A stretch of DNA of 64,000 nt, taken from Bacteroidota bacterium. Lineage in GTDB: Bacteria; Bacteroidota; Bacteroidia; Chitinophagales; Chitinophagaceae. Under the pieces are notes generated by a model, which saw nothing but the letters and a program-made list of their open reading frames with translations, did not search any database and was not told where the DNA came from. Below are positions 8,840-19,316 of the stretch, in pieces. Location of the stretch: assembly GCA_023415275.1 (NCBI GenBank), contig JAEZLJ010000164.1, positions 8,267 to 72,266 on the forward strand, written 5' to 3'. Each line of letters begins with the position of its first letter. Position 1 is the first letter of the stretch. Both the position numbers and the translations under genes were made by a program.

Positions 8840-9886
8840 TTATAGACTGAGTATCAAGGATTGTATCTGCTTATCTTTTTCCCAAACACAAAGTAATTGC
8901 TGATCATTAATAGCTTTTAATTGAGGCAGGGCACCTTTTCCAATAATTCTCCTGGAACCCCCCGGTAGTGTTATGATCATTTCCCCATTCTGGGTCCAGG
9001 CATATACTGGTTTGCCATTGATCAATTCCATAGTACAATTCCGGCCCTCACCCTTTGCCTTTTCTACTTGCCCCGGAGCTGCAGCATATACCTGTGCTTC
9101 TCTTCTCCATACGGTGAATACCGTACCAGCCTTACTTACCACCAGGCCTCCGCCATCCATGGGACAACCGGAAAGTTTCCAGCTTCCCATTCCCAGCTTC
9201 TGAGCCTTTTGAAATGCCTGGCCACTGTTAGTTGAAGTAGTAAGATACAGGTCGCGGTTTCCATTCAGCCAGTTACGAAACATTACATATACTTTATTTC
9301 CCCTGACCACAGTTGATGGCTTACAACATTCGCAAATAGATTTATCGGGCGAGGAATATACTAGCTGATTATTACTCCAGGTTTTACCACCATCAGTAGA
9401 ACGGATGCCCATCAGCTTCTGGCCTTTAGGATCATTGACACTTAACCAGGTGGCAAATACATGATTGCCATCAGCGCTCAAGGCCATCAATCCTTCCTTA
9501 GCAGAGGAAGGCTGGGAATTGAGCCTTACCGTCCTGGCCCATGAACGATTCGGGGTCTTCGAATACGCATATATGTTACCTTCCTTTGTGCAGGCAGTGA
9601 TAATAATACCACTAGAAGATACAGCCACCTGGGGGCCACGCATGGCAAAAGAGAATAATCCCGGTAATACAGCCACCAGCGAAGGTGAAGAAAAAGAAAT
9701 ACCGTCCTTTGAGAAGACATACATGATACTATCACCGTAACCATAGGCTATGTGAATCCGGTTGGCCTTATCTTTTACCACTGATGGCACCTGTCCTGAA
9801 CCTATGGTGTTGACGTTTTCCTTTTCCTGTGCAGGAAGAGAAAGTTGGAAAAAGCAAATGAGTATAAGCAGAGCAACGGATTTCAT
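8840..9886 (-). CDS. Exported sialidase-like (BNR) beta-propeller with CECC motif
   Basis: A 348-aa protein with a signal peptide (KSVALLILICFFQLSLPAQ) and a sialidase-type beta-propeller, shown by the Asp-box STDGGKTW (163-170) and repeated strands. Catalytic sialidase residues are not apparent. Unusual for the fold are a CECC cluster (C185, C187, C188) followed by KP, and LSGCPMDGGG later, which suggest metal or redox chemistry rather than glycan cleavage. It lies next to the cupredoxin gene on the same strand; I infer a role in copper handling, but function is not established. Confidence 0.75.
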   Translation of the reverse strand: MKSVALLILICFFQLSLPAQEKENVNTIGSGQVPSVVKDKANRIHIAYGYGDSIMYVFSKDGISFSSPSLVAVLPGLFSFAMRGPQVAVSSSGIIITACTKEGNIYAYSKTPNRSWARTVRLNSQPSSAKEGLMALSADGNHVFATWLSVNDPKGQKLMGIRSTDGGKTWSNNQLVYSSPDKSICECCKPSTVVRGNKVYVMFRNWLNGNRDLYLTTSTNSGQAFQKAQKLGMGSWKLSGCPMDGGGLVVSKAGTVFTVWRREAQVYAAAPGQVEKAKGEGRNCTMELINGKPVYAWTQNGEMIITLPGGSRRIIGKGALPQLKAINDQQLLCVWEKDKQIQSLILSL

Positions 9887-9969
9887 ATAAGTCTGATTCT
9901 AATTACCAGGTTAAATAATGGATTGTAATGCCAGGCAATTTATGCAAGTTTTTCAACTTTAGTTTTGCA

Positions 9970-11553
9970 CTAATTGACTTTTAATTTTAATAAGCGCGCT
10001 TCATCAAGATCCAGTTCATTCTGCAGCTCAAGAAACAATTCATGATCAACATCTTCTTCCTGTCTTAGTTCATGCAGCTTTTTCCTTTTTGCCTTTACCG
10101 CTTCCATCATCAGCCGCCTCGAAACTTTTCTTTGTTCTATTTCATCCTCTGTGTTGCAGTCGCTATACTGGTTGATGGTCCTGGTATATATATCCCTGAC
10201 ATGGTTGGCAGCTTCTGTATCCAGGTTTTCTTCTTTGATTATGTTCTCAATACGATCCAATGCGGCCTGTGACAGTGAAGCAAGAATAAAGTTCGCCTCC
10301 TGCCTGGAGGAAATGAAACTGGAAAAGTCAAGCTTACGGATGATCCATGGCAAGGTCAATCCCTGGAGGACGAGGGTAAAAATGATGACACAAAAGACAA
10401 TAAAGAGGATCAGGTTCCTTTGAGGAAAAGGACTTCCATTTTGCAGGAACAATGGAATGGAAAAAGCAGCAGCTACAGAAACCACACCCCTCATGCCTGA
10501 ATAGGCCACCACAAAATCATGTTTCCAGGACGGGAATATAGCCTCGATCTTCAGCATTCTCCTGATCCTGCCGGTGAGGAAGTTCATGGCAAAAACAAAA
10601 GTGAAACGTATGATAATAGCGGCGGCACTGATCAAGGCGCCCATTATCACCAGGTGAACAATAGACTGGTTTTTGATACCGGCTGCAATAAAGGGTAATT
10701 GCAGGCCTATCAATATAAAGATGAGTCCTTGCACCATCGTAACAGTAAAATTCCACACTGCAATAGATTGCAGGCGCATTTTGGCACTATGGATTTTGGC
10801 CTGGCGGTTGCCAACAACCAATCCTGCGGCTACAACACTTAACACACCGCTGAAATGGAGTTCCTCTGCTAATACATATGATCCATAAGCTGTAATAAAT
10901 GTGAGCCCGGTAGCAATAGGAGTGTCCATCTTCCATTTTTTATGCATTAACAACGACAGGTAACCTGCCAGGCAGCCTATGCCCACTCCACCGCCGGAAA
11001 CCATGAAGAATTGACTAATAGCATTGGAAAGTGAAAAGGACCCAATAAAGATAGAGGTCAAGGCAAACTGGAAGGTAATTAGTGCACTGGCATCATTCAC
11101 CAGGCTTTCACCTTCCAGTACGGCCACGATCCTTTTAGGGATCCTGATATATTTAAAAACAGAAGTAGCAGCCACGGCATCTGGAGGCGAGATGATAGCG
11201 CCTAGCAGAAATCCCATACCCAATGTAAAACCTGGTAATAATGCTTTGGCCACAAAACCGATAACTATGGTGGTAATGATAACAAGACCAATAGCCAGTG
11301 TGGAAATGGGTTCAATATTCCTTTTAAAATCTACCCAATTGGTATTCCAGGCAGCTGAATATAAGATGGGTGGTAAAAAAACCAGGAGTACGATAGAAGG
11401 ATCCAGGAATAATTTGGGAAAGCCGGGAATCAGGCTTAGCAACAATCCTGTAACGGTTAGCAATATGGGAAAAATAATGTTGAGCCGGCGGGCAAATATA
11501 GAGCACACCACAATGATCAACATGAGCAGGATCAACGTCTCGATAGCACTCAT
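9970..11553 (-). CDS. Na+/H+ antiporter (CPA1 family)
   Basis: A 527-aa inner-membrane protein with about 12 helices in residues 1-410 and a charged cytoplasmic tail. Family motifs are present: GAIISPPDAVAATSVF, the ion-site ESLVNDASALITFQFAL, and YSGMRGVVSVAAAFSIP, whose Arg is conserved in CPA1 exchangers. It exchanges cytoplasmic Na+ (or K+) for protons in pH and salt homeostasis. It begins 6 bp after the FMN reductase gene, so the two probably share a transcript. A paralogue of similar length lies at 33.8-35.4 kb. Confidence 0.93.
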   Translation of the reverse strand: MSAIETLILLMLIIVVCSIFARRLNIIFPILLTVTGLLLSLIPGFPKLFLDPSIVLLVFLPPILYSAAWNTNWVDFKRNIEPISTLAIGLVIITTIVIGFVAKALLPGFTLGMGFLLGAIISPPDAVAATSVFKYIRIPKRIVAVLEGESLVNDASALITFQFALTSIFIGSFSLSNAISQFFMVSGGGVGIGCLAGYLSLLMHKKWKMDTPIATGLTFITAYGSYVLAEELHFSGVLSVVAAGLVVGNRQAKIHSAKMRLQSIAVWNFTVTMVQGLIFILIGLQLPFIAAGIKNQSIVHLVIMGALISAAAIIIRFTFVFAMNFLTGRIRRMLKIEAIFPSWKHDFVVAYSGMRGVVSVAAAFSIPLFLQNGSPFPQRNLILFIVFCVIIFTLVLQGLTLPWIIRKLDFSSFISSRQEANFILASLSQAALDRIENIIKEENLDTEAANHVRDIYTRTINQYSDCNTEDEIEQRKVSRRLMMEAVKAKRKKLHELRQEEDVDHELFLELQNELDLDEARLLKLKVN

Positions 11554-11559
11554 GTAACC

Positions 11560-12123
11560 TTATTTATTTGCCATTTTTTTACCCGCTTCTACACACCAAA
11601 GCAATTCGTCTATAAACACTTTGGCTCTTTTGTTCACGGCCTCTTCATCCTGTGGCTTTCCATTTTCATCATACACTTCCTGCACCTTAGGACCAGGAAA
11701 CATGGAAGGCACTACCCAAGCTCCTATCTTCCATAAAGAAAACACCAGCGATGTCATTACTTGTGTGCCACCAAACTGTCCATTAGAGGCGGTGACAATA
11801 GCAATTGGCTTTCTTTTCCATTCCACATATAAGAGATCGATCACATTCTTCAGGCTGGCAGGATACCCGCCATTATATTCTGGTGTCACTATGATCACTC
11901 CATCGGCCCTTGTGATGCGCTCTGCAAAATCCAGCACTTCCGGTGAAGGGTCTTTCATTAAACGCAACCTTTCATCAAACACAGGGAAGTCATATAAATA
12001 TAGATCCAGCAGGTCCACCATGGCCAGGTTATGTTGCTGTAAATAGTTTTGAAAAAATAAGGCTACCCGGTGGCTATTCCGCCCTATCCGGACGCTTGAG
12101 GATATAATGGCTATATTGGGCAT
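11560..12123 (-). CDS. NADPH-dependent FMN reductase family protein
   Basis: A 187-aa flavodoxin-like protein. IAIISSSVRIGRNSHRVALF supplies the FMN phosphate-binding loop (S-x-R-x-x-R-N-S), and VIIVTPEYNGGYPASLKNVIDLLY is the P-E-Y-N-x-x-x-P motif that defines NADPH-dependent FMN reductases of the ArsH/chromate-reductase type. It is cytoplasmic and reduces FMN or quinones. It sits between the NDH-2-like dehydrogenase and the antiporter on one strand. The 99-bp gap upstream contains a small GGCAA/TTGCC hairpin without a T-run. Confidence 0.88.
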   Translation of the reverse strand: MPNIAIISSSVRIGRNSHRVALFFQNYLQQHNLAMVDLLDLYLYDFPVFDERLRLMKDPSPEVLDFAERITRADGVIIVTPEYNGGYPASLKNVIDLLYVEWKRKPIAIVTASNGQFGGTQVMTSLVFSLWKIGAWVVPSMFPGPKVQEVYDENGKPQDEEAVNKRAKVFIDELLWCVEAGKKMANK

Positions 12124-12222
12124 GAGAACATTTTTATAAGTAAGCAGGATGGCAATTTGTTGCCAGGTTGCTCATCCTTGCTCACCTTATTAAAAATTAA
12201 TACTTTTTTATTAAAGTAACGG

Positions 12223-13509
12223 TCATTGCGCCACTGGTTCTTTTTCTTCCTGTCGCGGACGGAAGATCAATCTTAAGGTAGGATCATTAGTGATAAAGGA
12301 CCAGAACCAATTAAAGGCTAACCAAACCTTATTACGGAATCCCGCAATTGGCATAATATGAATAAACAACCATACCACCCAGGCAAAGAAGCCTTTGAAG
12401 AACAGTTTGGGCAGATCTGCCACTGCTTTATACTTGGCAATGATGGCCATGCTTCCCTTGTCATTGTATATAAATGGTTTTGGCGCCTGGCCGGCATTTA
12501 TCTTCCTGATGTTTTCTGCAAATAATACTCCCTGTTGAATGGCAACCTGTGCCAATTGCGGATGGCCATTTGGAAATGCCTTGTCTGTTGTCTGTAAGCA
12601 TATATCACCCAGGGCAAAAATATTATTGCTTCCCTTCACCCGGTTGTATTCATCTACCATGATCCTTTTACCACGGCCGATCACATCGGCTGGAAGGCCC
12701 GGCACAGCTCTGCCTGTAACACCGGATGCCCATATTAATACAGTAGTATCAATAGTTTGCCCATTAGCCAATATCACTTTTTCATCCACATAATCTTTCA
12801 CCGCCGTATTCAGTATGATATGTACGCCCAGGTCACTTAGCACCTTAGTGGCCTCCTCTTGCGATTTTTTACTCATAGGCCCCAGCAAAACGGGACCGGC
12901 ATCTACTACGTAAATATGCTGCTGAAGATCTTTGATCTCCGGATATTCCTTCCGCCCAATGTTATGCCCCATCTCTGCCAACATTCCTGCAATTTCCACA
13001 CCTGTTGGACCTCCGCCCGCAATGACGATATTAAGATGCTTTTCTCTTTCAGCACGGTCATTAGACCTCACCGCATTTTCCATATTCAGCAATATATGAT
13101 TGCGCAGGTTCAGGGCATCATCAATGGACTTCATTGGCAAGCCGTATTCCTTCACATTCTCCATACCAAAATAATTGGTCTCGGTACCCACCGCCAGCAC
13201 CAGGTAATCATAATCCAATGTACCCGTATCGGTCTCTATTGTATTGGCATCTGGGTTGACCTTTACCAGGGAACCCATATGGAACCTTAGATTTTCTTTT
13301 TCCTGGAACATGCGGCGAAAAGGATAACTAATATTGGAAGGCTCAATAAAGCCTGTGGCCACCTGGTATAACAACGGGGGGAAAAAATGATAATTATTCT
13401 TATCTACCAGGGTAACATGAAAATGATTATTTTTTGTAAGGTGCTTGATGAGGTTGATACCGGCAAATCCTCCACCAACTACTACGATCTTTTTATATTC
13501 TTTGGTCAT
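12223..13509 (-). CDS. NAD(P)/FAD-dependent oxidoreductase, type II NADH dehydrogenase-like
   Basis: A 428-aa flavoprotein. The N-terminal GxGxxG FAD site is KIVVVGGGFAGINLIKHLTK, the second nucleotide site is NIVIAGGGPTGVEIAGMLAE, and NNIFALGDICLQ is the C-terminal FAD motif. The quinone-site region is QLAQVAIQQG. Near residues 365-395, FFAWVVWLFIHIMPIAGF is a hydrophobic membrane-binding segment typical of NDH-2. It oxidises NADH and passes electrons to the quinone pool without pumping protons. It leads a same-strand run with the FMN reductase and antiporter. Confidence 0.92.
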   Translation of the reverse strand: MTKEYKKIVVVGGGFAGINLIKHLTKNNHFHVTLVDKNNYHFFPPLLYQVATGFIEPSNISYPFRRMFQEKENLRFHMGSLVKVNPDANTIETDTGTLDYDYLVLAVGTETNYFGMENVKEYGLPMKSIDDALNLRNHILLNMENAVRSNDRAEREKHLNIVIAGGGPTGVEIAGMLAEMGHNIGRKEYPEIKDLQQHIYVVDAGPVLLGPMSKKSQEEATKVLSDLGVHIILNTAVKDYVDEKVILANGQTIDTTVLIWASGVTGRAVPGLPADVIGRGKRIMVDEYNRVKGSNNIFALGDICLQTTDKAFPNGHPQLAQVAIQQGVLFAENIRKINAGQAPKPFIYNDKGSMAIIAKYKAVADLPKLFFKGFFAWVVWLFIHIMPIAGFRNKVWLAFNWFWSFITNDPTLRLIFRPRQEEKEPVAQ

Positions 13510-13681
13510 AACACTACTTTGATCTTAAAATAAATCCTTGCGCATACTATTCAGTAATCCTGCTCTTCAGATCATACAAAAATCAATCCTGCATATTATC
13601 TCATCACTGTTACCACTGATAACAATGGCCATGTGTAAAAGATCAAAGAGCAGTAGTTGAACTAATCATCCGGATAACAAC

Positions 13682-13972
13682 TTATGGCTTCCAGATGTCA
13701 GCATACTCATCAGGATGACGCCTGAACTGTGCATGCACATATGGGCATAAAGGGATAACCTGTAGTTGATGTTGCCGGGCATAGTCTACCATAGCAGATA
13801 ACAACTTTTTCGCCAGCCCTTTTCCTTCGGCTTCAGGCACCACCTCGGTATGATAAACAGTAAGTTTTTCATGTGCTAACAGCACCTCCATTTCACCCAA
13901 CTGTTTTCCCTGCTCGCTGATAAAAAAAGACCCATGGCCTTTATCATCCAATTCTAGTTGAACATCATTCAT
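13682..13972 (-). CDS. GNAT-like N-acetyltransferase (YjdJ type)
   Basis: About 96 aa, a minimal acetyltransferase. VVPEAEGKGLAKKLLSAMVDYARQ is the acetyl-CoA pyrophosphate-binding V-x-x-x-x-x-G-x-G-x-A segment and VIPLCPYVHAQFRRHPDE is the characteristic P-x-C-P-Y-x-x-x-x-x-x-x-x-x-P motif of this small GNAT subfamily. I place the start at ATG 13972 (MNDVQLELDDKG); the longer frame begins with GTG and adds a non-homologous hydrophobic stretch. Substrate unknown. Confidence 0.85.
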   Translation of the reverse strand: MNDVQLELDDKGHGSFFISEQGKQLGEMEVLLAHEKLTVYHTEVVPEAEGKGLAKKLLSAMVDYARQHQLQVIPLCPYVHAQFRRHPDEYADIWKP

Positions 13973-14147
13973 AACAAATAGTATGTACAGAGCTAAAGTT
14001 ACAACATCAAAGCTGCACCATACAGGTTTACAAAAGGATTTCCCTTTTGCGAAAACAGTATAAAACACCCTGGCTAATTAAAGAGAATTATAGCAGCAAA
14101 TTATTGTAGATAAAACAGGTTACCCATGGCCGGGAGTTGGCGATTTA

Positions 14148-16580
14148 CTATTGCACAGGTAAATAAATATCGAATTGTGCCCCTTCATTTTCTTTTCCTT
14201 GGGCCTTAATACAACCGTGGTGATTCTGGACGATCCTCTTACAAATGGCCAAACCTATACCCGTGCCTTTATAAGTAGATTTATTATTCAGCCTTTGAAA
14301 AATCTCAAAGATCTTTTTGGCATACTGTGGCTCAAATCCAAGACCATTATCCTTTACAGAGATCTTGTAATAAGTTATGCCTGGCTCTACATCCGAAGCA
14401 TTGATCTCTTCTCCTCTAACCTTACTGCTGAAAATATGAATCACGCTTTTCCTTTCCGGATGCTTGTATTTGATGGCATTGTTGATCAGGTTGTCCATCA
14501 ATTGTTTAAACTGGAAAGGGATCACTTTTACCACAGGCAAGGGATCCACCCTGATCTGCACTTCTTTTTGTTCAATAAGGTCTTTTTGAGAAAGGATGAT
14601 CTCTTCCACTATTTCGTTAAGATCTGTTTCTTCAAATGATTCATCTCGGGAATTGGCCCTCGAGTATGCCAGCAGGTCGTCTATCAACAGGGACATTCTT
14701 TTTACTGCCTGCAATGACCTGTTCAGGTATTCCCTGGATTTTTCGTCTAGTTGATTATTTACATCATCCACCACGTAATTATTATAAAAGCTGATCTTTC
14801 TTAGTGGCTCTTTCATATCATGAGAAGCGGCATAGGCAAACTGCTCCAACTCTTTATTTTGAAACTCCAATTGTGTAGCATAATCTCTCATTCTGTCTTC
14901 AGCAATCTTTCTTTCCGTCAGGTCGCGTGTAACCTTTGAGAATCCGATAATATTATTCTCAGCATCATGCAGCGCTGTAATAACAATGCTGCCCCAAAAA
15001 AGAGTACCGTCTTTTCTTCTTCTCCAGCCCTCGTGCACAGCCTTGCCATATTCCCTGGCTCTTTGCAACAATCTTTCGGGAAGCATTTCCATGCGGTCCA
15101 CTTCCCTGTAAAAAATGCTGAAGCTCCTTCCCAATATATCCTCCTCGGAGTAGCCCTTTATTTTCTCAGCTCCCTTATTCCAGTTTTGGATGATGCCATT
15201 TTTATCAAGTAACACAATGGCATAATCTTCCACCTCCTCAATCATCTTGTGATACCTTTCTTCACTTTTTTTCAGCTCCTCGTTCTTCTTAAATAGTTCG
15301 CTAGTCCTTTCTTCCACTCTTTTCTCCAGCAATAAAGTGACCTGGCGAAGCTTTTGCTCGCTCTCTTTTAAAGCATCTTCTGAGTGCTTACGATCTGTAA
15401 TGTCAACCTGTATATTCACTGCACCAGTCACTTTTTTTTCATCGCTTAATAACGGCACGGCATATATTGCCAGGTTTCTCATAGTTCCATCATTCCTTAG
15501 GATTTCAACTTCCTGTCTTCCCGCTGATAAGCCTTTTTTTAGGGCAATGTTCATAGGCCATTGGTCAAGGTCTAATTCTTTTCCATCTTTATAAATCTTA
15601 TAGCACTGCCACCATTTATCTTTCCCTGCTTCTGGCATATAGCCCCACAATTCAGTGGCAGCTTTATTATAAAACAAAATAGTGCCTTCTGCATCGGTAG
15701 TATAGATGGCAATCTCCACATTTTCCAACAATTGCCTGTACCGCGATTCGCTGGCTTTTAACTGATCGAAAATCTTTTTTTGCTCAGTAACATCTATGGT
15801 AAAACACCGGGTATGAATGAACTTTCCGCCTTCCCTGAAAACATTTGAGCTGATGTGCACGGTCTTGATCGTACCATCTTTACTCCGAAGCGTGGTTTCA
15901 TAACTTTTAAGGGTGTGGTCTGATTTTAATCTTGTAAGAATATCAGTGATGTTTTCCTGGCTGGCATGGAATTCGGAAATATGATGCCCGATATATTCCT
16001 CGGGTGCATAGCCTAACATATCCATTTCAGCCTTATTGGCCCATTTAATAATGCCATTGGCATCAACCCAATGCAGTCCGACCACAGCATTATCTATGTA
16101 ATCACTGAGCTCCAGCGTTTTCCTTTGCAGCTGATGTTGCATCTGCCTTTGCTCTGTAATATCATTGATATAATATACCAGGGACTTTGATGCACCCGTA
16201 GCATCGCTAAAGGCTTTTACAGAAACAGAAATTATTTTATCTGTAGTGCCTGGGGCAGATAAACGCAACTCTACCTCACCTGTAAGCAATTCCTTGTTGG
16301 CAGCATGAAATGGAAGTTGCTGAAAATCCAACCTATGGCCATTCACATCATAAAAGATATAGTCATTCCAAATCTCCCTGGCTGTCATGCCAGGTTCAGG
16401 CTTTGTATTCCATAAATCAACAGCCTTGTTATTGTAAAAAATGATCCTATCTGAAAGATCCGTTATATAAATAACCATTGGAAGATGCTCCAACAATTGC
16501 AGCCCATGAAGATAAGCGGGCAGGTGATTATCTGACCTGGGAATAATAATATTCTCCCCAAGGGGCTGTTTTTGTTTCAT
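14148..16580 (-). CDS. Multi-PAS sensor histidine kinase
   Basis: An 810-aa kinase without membrane segments, so a cytoplasmic sensor. Four PAS/PAC modules are readable at about 28-145, 158-272, 280-403 and 445-560; the third and fourth are linked by a coiled coil near 405-445. The HisKA box is AYAASHDMKEPLRK, and the HATPase has the N box (LINNAIKYK), DNGLGFEP and TGIGLAICKRIV. It autophosphorylates at the His of SHDMKEP. No receiver-domain gene is adjacent. The paralogous kinase downstream in this window is on the same strand, 155 bp away. Confidence 0.93.
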   Translation of the reverse strand: MKQKQPLGENIIIPRSDNHLPAYLHGLQLLEHLPMVIYITDLSDRIIFYNNKAVDLWNTKPEPGMTAREIWNDYIFYDVNGHRLDFQQLPFHAANKELLTGEVELRLSAPGTTDKIISVSVKAFSDATGASKSLVYYINDITEQRQMQHQLQRKTLELSDYIDNAVVGLHWVDANGIIKWANKAEMDMLGYAPEEYIGHHISEFHASQENITDILTRLKSDHTLKSYETTLRSKDGTIKTVHISSNVFREGGKFIHTRCFTIDVTEQKKIFDQLKASESRYRQLLENVEIAIYTTDAEGTILFYNKAATELWGYMPEAGKDKWWQCYKIYKDGKELDLDQWPMNIALKKGLSAGRQEVEILRNDGTMRNLAIYAVPLLSDEKKVTGAVNIQVDITDRKHSEDALKESEQKLRQVTLLLEKRVEERTSELFKKNEELKKSEERYHKMIEEVEDYAIVLLDKNGIIQNWNKGAEKIKGYSEEDILGRSFSIFYREVDRMEMLPERLLQRAREYGKAVHEGWRRRKDGTLFWGSIVITALHDAENNIIGFSKVTRDLTERKIAEDRMRDYATQLEFQNKELEQFAYAASHDMKEPLRKISFYNNYVVDDVNNQLDEKSREYLNRSLQAVKRMSLLIDDLLAYSRANSRDESFEETDLNEIVEEIILSQKDLIEQKEVQIRVDPLPVVKVIPFQFKQLMDNLINNAIKYKHPERKSVIHIFSSKVRGEEINASDVEPGITYYKISVKDNGLGFEPQYAKKIFEIFQRLNNKSTYKGTGIGLAICKRIVQNHHGCIKAQGKENEGAQFDIYLPVQ

Positions 16581-16735
16581 GTATGGTTAACTAAGGGGCG
16601 ACTAAAATAAACAATAATCAAAATATGGGTACCAATCTTATCAGCAGGAAAGTTATAGTTAATCAACCTCAGTATAAGGTTAAATACTGTTATAAATATT
16701 AAATGCAATGCTTAATCCTGATCCTTATCAATTAT

Positions 16736-19102
16736 TTACACAGGTAAATAGAGTTTAAAGATAGATCCTTCCCCAGGACGACCCTCCGCTTCTATCCTGC
16801 CATTATGGTTCTCTGCCACTTTTTTGACAATAGACAACCCCACTCCCGTGCCACTGTACTCAGTATTACCATGCAACCGCTGGAACATCTGGAAAATTCT
16901 TTCCGATTCCGCAGGGTCAAAGCCAATGCCGTTATCAGTCACTTCAATGAGATGGTACTTTACCGCAGCCTCATCTTCACTCCTGCCAGATCCATCTCCG
17001 TTCACCAACCTGGCACTAATGGTAATATGGGGGGCCACACCGGGCTTGTTATATTTCAATGCATTAGCTACCAGGTTTTGAAATAATTGCTGCAATTGCC
17101 TGCGGTAGCCTTTTACCCTGGGCAGATTACCTATCGATATGACTGCATTTTTTTCCTGCAACTCCAGGTCAAGGTCTTCCAGCACCTTGATAATCTTCTG
17201 GTTCAGGTCGATTTCTTCCATTTCCAATGGTCTATGGCTAATGTGGGAGTACAGTAACAGATCATCTATCAGGGCACCCATTCTTTCACTCGCTTTGTCT
17301 ATGCGCTTGAATGTTTCCTTTTCTTCTGTAGAAATGCGTTCTGCCAGCTGGTCTTTCAGTCGGTCCGTAAAAAACCTGATCTTTCTGATAGGTTCTTTCA
17401 GGTCATGTGAGGCAGCATGTGCAAATTCTTCCAGGTTCTCATTGGACCGCTGCAGCTCGCGGTTCTTGCTTTCCAATTCCAGTGTCCTTTGCCTAACTTC
17501 CCGGCTCAACTCCTGCTCATATTCTTTTTGCCTGGTAATGTCCTGCACCACACCAAAGATCTTTGACACTTCCAGTGACTGGTTCTGGTAGGTCTTTCCC
17601 CTGCTCCTTATCCATCGCAGCTTATTATCTTTCAGCAATACCCTGAACTCATATTCGAATAAATTATCTGAAGCAGATTTATTAGTCACCATTTTGCGGT
17701 TAGGAACATCATCCGGATGGATCACTGACATATATTTCTCTAGCGTCAGGGGCGGTTCTATTCCTAATAATTGGTTGCATCTTTCGTCTGCTATGACCTC
17801 CCTGGTACCCAGGTCGATTTCGAAAAGACCCATTTCTCCCAGATCTATAGCCAGCTTCTTTCTTTCAGTTTCTTCCTGCAGTTTATTGGCAGACAATACT
17901 TCCTTGGTCACGTCAATGGCCATGTGGTGAATACCATAAACCTCTCCCTGTTCATTGCGCAAGGGTTTACAGGTATGATCAAAATAAAATGTCCGGGGCT
18001 TGCCATCTATTACCAGTTCTGCTTTTTGTTTAAATCCCTGGTATATATTTCCTGATGTGTACACCCTTTCCAAGGCTTCTCCAAAAGGTTGGGCAAGTAG
18101 TTCCGGAACAGCCTCTCTAAATGGCCTGCCTATCACGGTAGCATCCTTACCCAGATATTCCAGCATGATGTCATTGGCATACTGAATGCAAAGCTCGGGG
18201 CCTGTGTATAATGCCGTGGCTACAGAAGATTCTTCTATCAGTGCCCTGTAACGGCGTTCACTTTCTTTGACCTTGTTCCTGGCATCTACCTGCTCTGTCA
18301 CATTGTGCGCCACGCAAAAAATACTACCTGGCACCTGCTCTTCGGCATCCTGGTAGTAAGGTTTGAACACCAGGTCGAAATAGCGCAACTCCCGCACTTC
18401 ATTGATCAATAGCACGGCTGGAAATGTAGAAACATAATAGGGCTTACCCGATGTTCGCACCTGGTCTAAAATACTGATCAATCCCTGTTCCCTGGCTTCC
18501 GGCAAAACCTCAAGTATCGGTTTACCTACAATGGCGGGTGTCCTGCCTAAAAATTCCAACATATCATCATTTGCCAACTCCACTATATAGTCTGCGCCAC
18601 GAACAATACAAATGGCTACGGGCGCCTCCATAAAATGGAAATAGGTTTTCTGAATATGATCCATGTGCTCTAACTCCTGCTGTCTGGGAGGCGCCATATA
18701 TTCAGAGAAAGACAGGATGATGTATTGGATGTCATTGCCTTTAAAAACTGGTTTGCTAATTACCTTCCATTCATCCTGGCTGCCTGTTACCCGTTGGCCG
18801 GGACCGACAATCCTCGAAAGGATGCTTTCAGCCTGTTGCCTGGATTGTAGGGTCTCTGTCAAAAGGTCCTTCAATGCAGTAAACCTGGAACCAGATATCA
18901 ATGTAAAAACTTCTTCTAAGGGCCGGCCTGTCAATTCATGGGATTTCCTGCCTGCTAGTGTTGCCAGTTCATCGCTGATCAACGCTATGGTATAACCAGG
19001 CGACAGGGCTGAAACCACCAGGAAAGATCCTGGCATTTGAGCGAAGATCTGTTCCAAAGCCAAAGGGGACTGAGAACCAGTTAAAGAAAAACGTTCCTGC
19101 AT
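16736..19102 (-). CDS. Multi-PAS sensor histidine kinase
   Basis: A 788-aa soluble kinase with four PAS modules at about 17-135, 150-272, 285-403 and 410-525; the last is of the PAS_3 kind (VIHPDDVPNRKM, LRWIRSRGKTY). The HisKA box reads AHAASHDLKEPIRKI, and the HATPase has NLVANALKYNK, VTDNGIGFDP and SGTGVGLSIVKKVA. Its kinase core is the same type as the kinases at 14.1 and 37.7 kb, suggesting lineage-specific duplication. No response regulator is nearby, so the phosphotransfer partner is unknown. Confidence 0.93.
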   Translation of the reverse strand: MQERFSLTGSQSPLALEQIFAQMPGSFLVVSALSPGYTIALISDELATLAGRKSHELTGRPLEEVFTLISGSRFTALKDLLTETLQSRQQAESILSRIVGPGQRVTGSQDEWKVISKPVFKGNDIQYIILSFSEYMAPPRQQELEHMDHIQKTYFHFMEAPVAICIVRGADYIVELANDDMLEFLGRTPAIVGKPILEVLPEAREQGLISILDQVRTSGKPYYVSTFPAVLLINEVRELRYFDLVFKPYYQDAEEQVPGSIFCVAHNVTEQVDARNKVKESERRYRALIEESSVATALYTGPELCIQYANDIMLEYLGKDATVIGRPFREAVPELLAQPFGEALERVYTSGNIYQGFKQKAELVIDGKPRTFYFDHTCKPLRNEQGEVYGIHHMAIDVTKEVLSANKLQEETERKKLAIDLGEMGLFEIDLGTREVIADERCNQLLGIEPPLTLEKYMSVIHPDDVPNRKMVTNKSASDNLFEYEFRVLLKDNKLRWIRSRGKTYQNQSLEVSKIFGVVQDITRQKEYEQELSREVRQRTLELESKNRELQRSNENLEEFAHAASHDLKEPIRKIRFFTDRLKDQLAERISTEEKETFKRIDKASERMGALIDDLLLYSHISHRPLEMEEIDLNQKIIKVLEDLDLELQEKNAVISIGNLPRVKGYRRQLQQLFQNLVANALKYNKPGVAPHITISARLVNGDGSGRSEDEAAVKYHLIEVTDNGIGFDPAESERIFQMFQRLHGNTEYSGTGVGLSIVKKVAENHNGRIEAEGRPGEGSIFKLYLPV

Positions 19103-19316
19103 GATGATAAGGGCATTGAAGATAGGTATTAAGGCATGAACCGCTTGATTATTTATATAGAAGGTATATTGTTGGCCATCTCTTATTTAAAACTTTGATT
19201 CACTCCTGCCCTCGCCTTGCCAGGATAACTTGGACAGAAGACTAACGATAAGTAAATTCACTGTGAAACCGGACATAAATCAAAGCAGTTGATCATTATA
19301 GCCGGGGAAAAGAAAA

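Noticed and set aside
12859..13290. 143-aa open frame on the plus strand
   Set aside because: Antisense of the NDH-2 gene, no recognisable domain.
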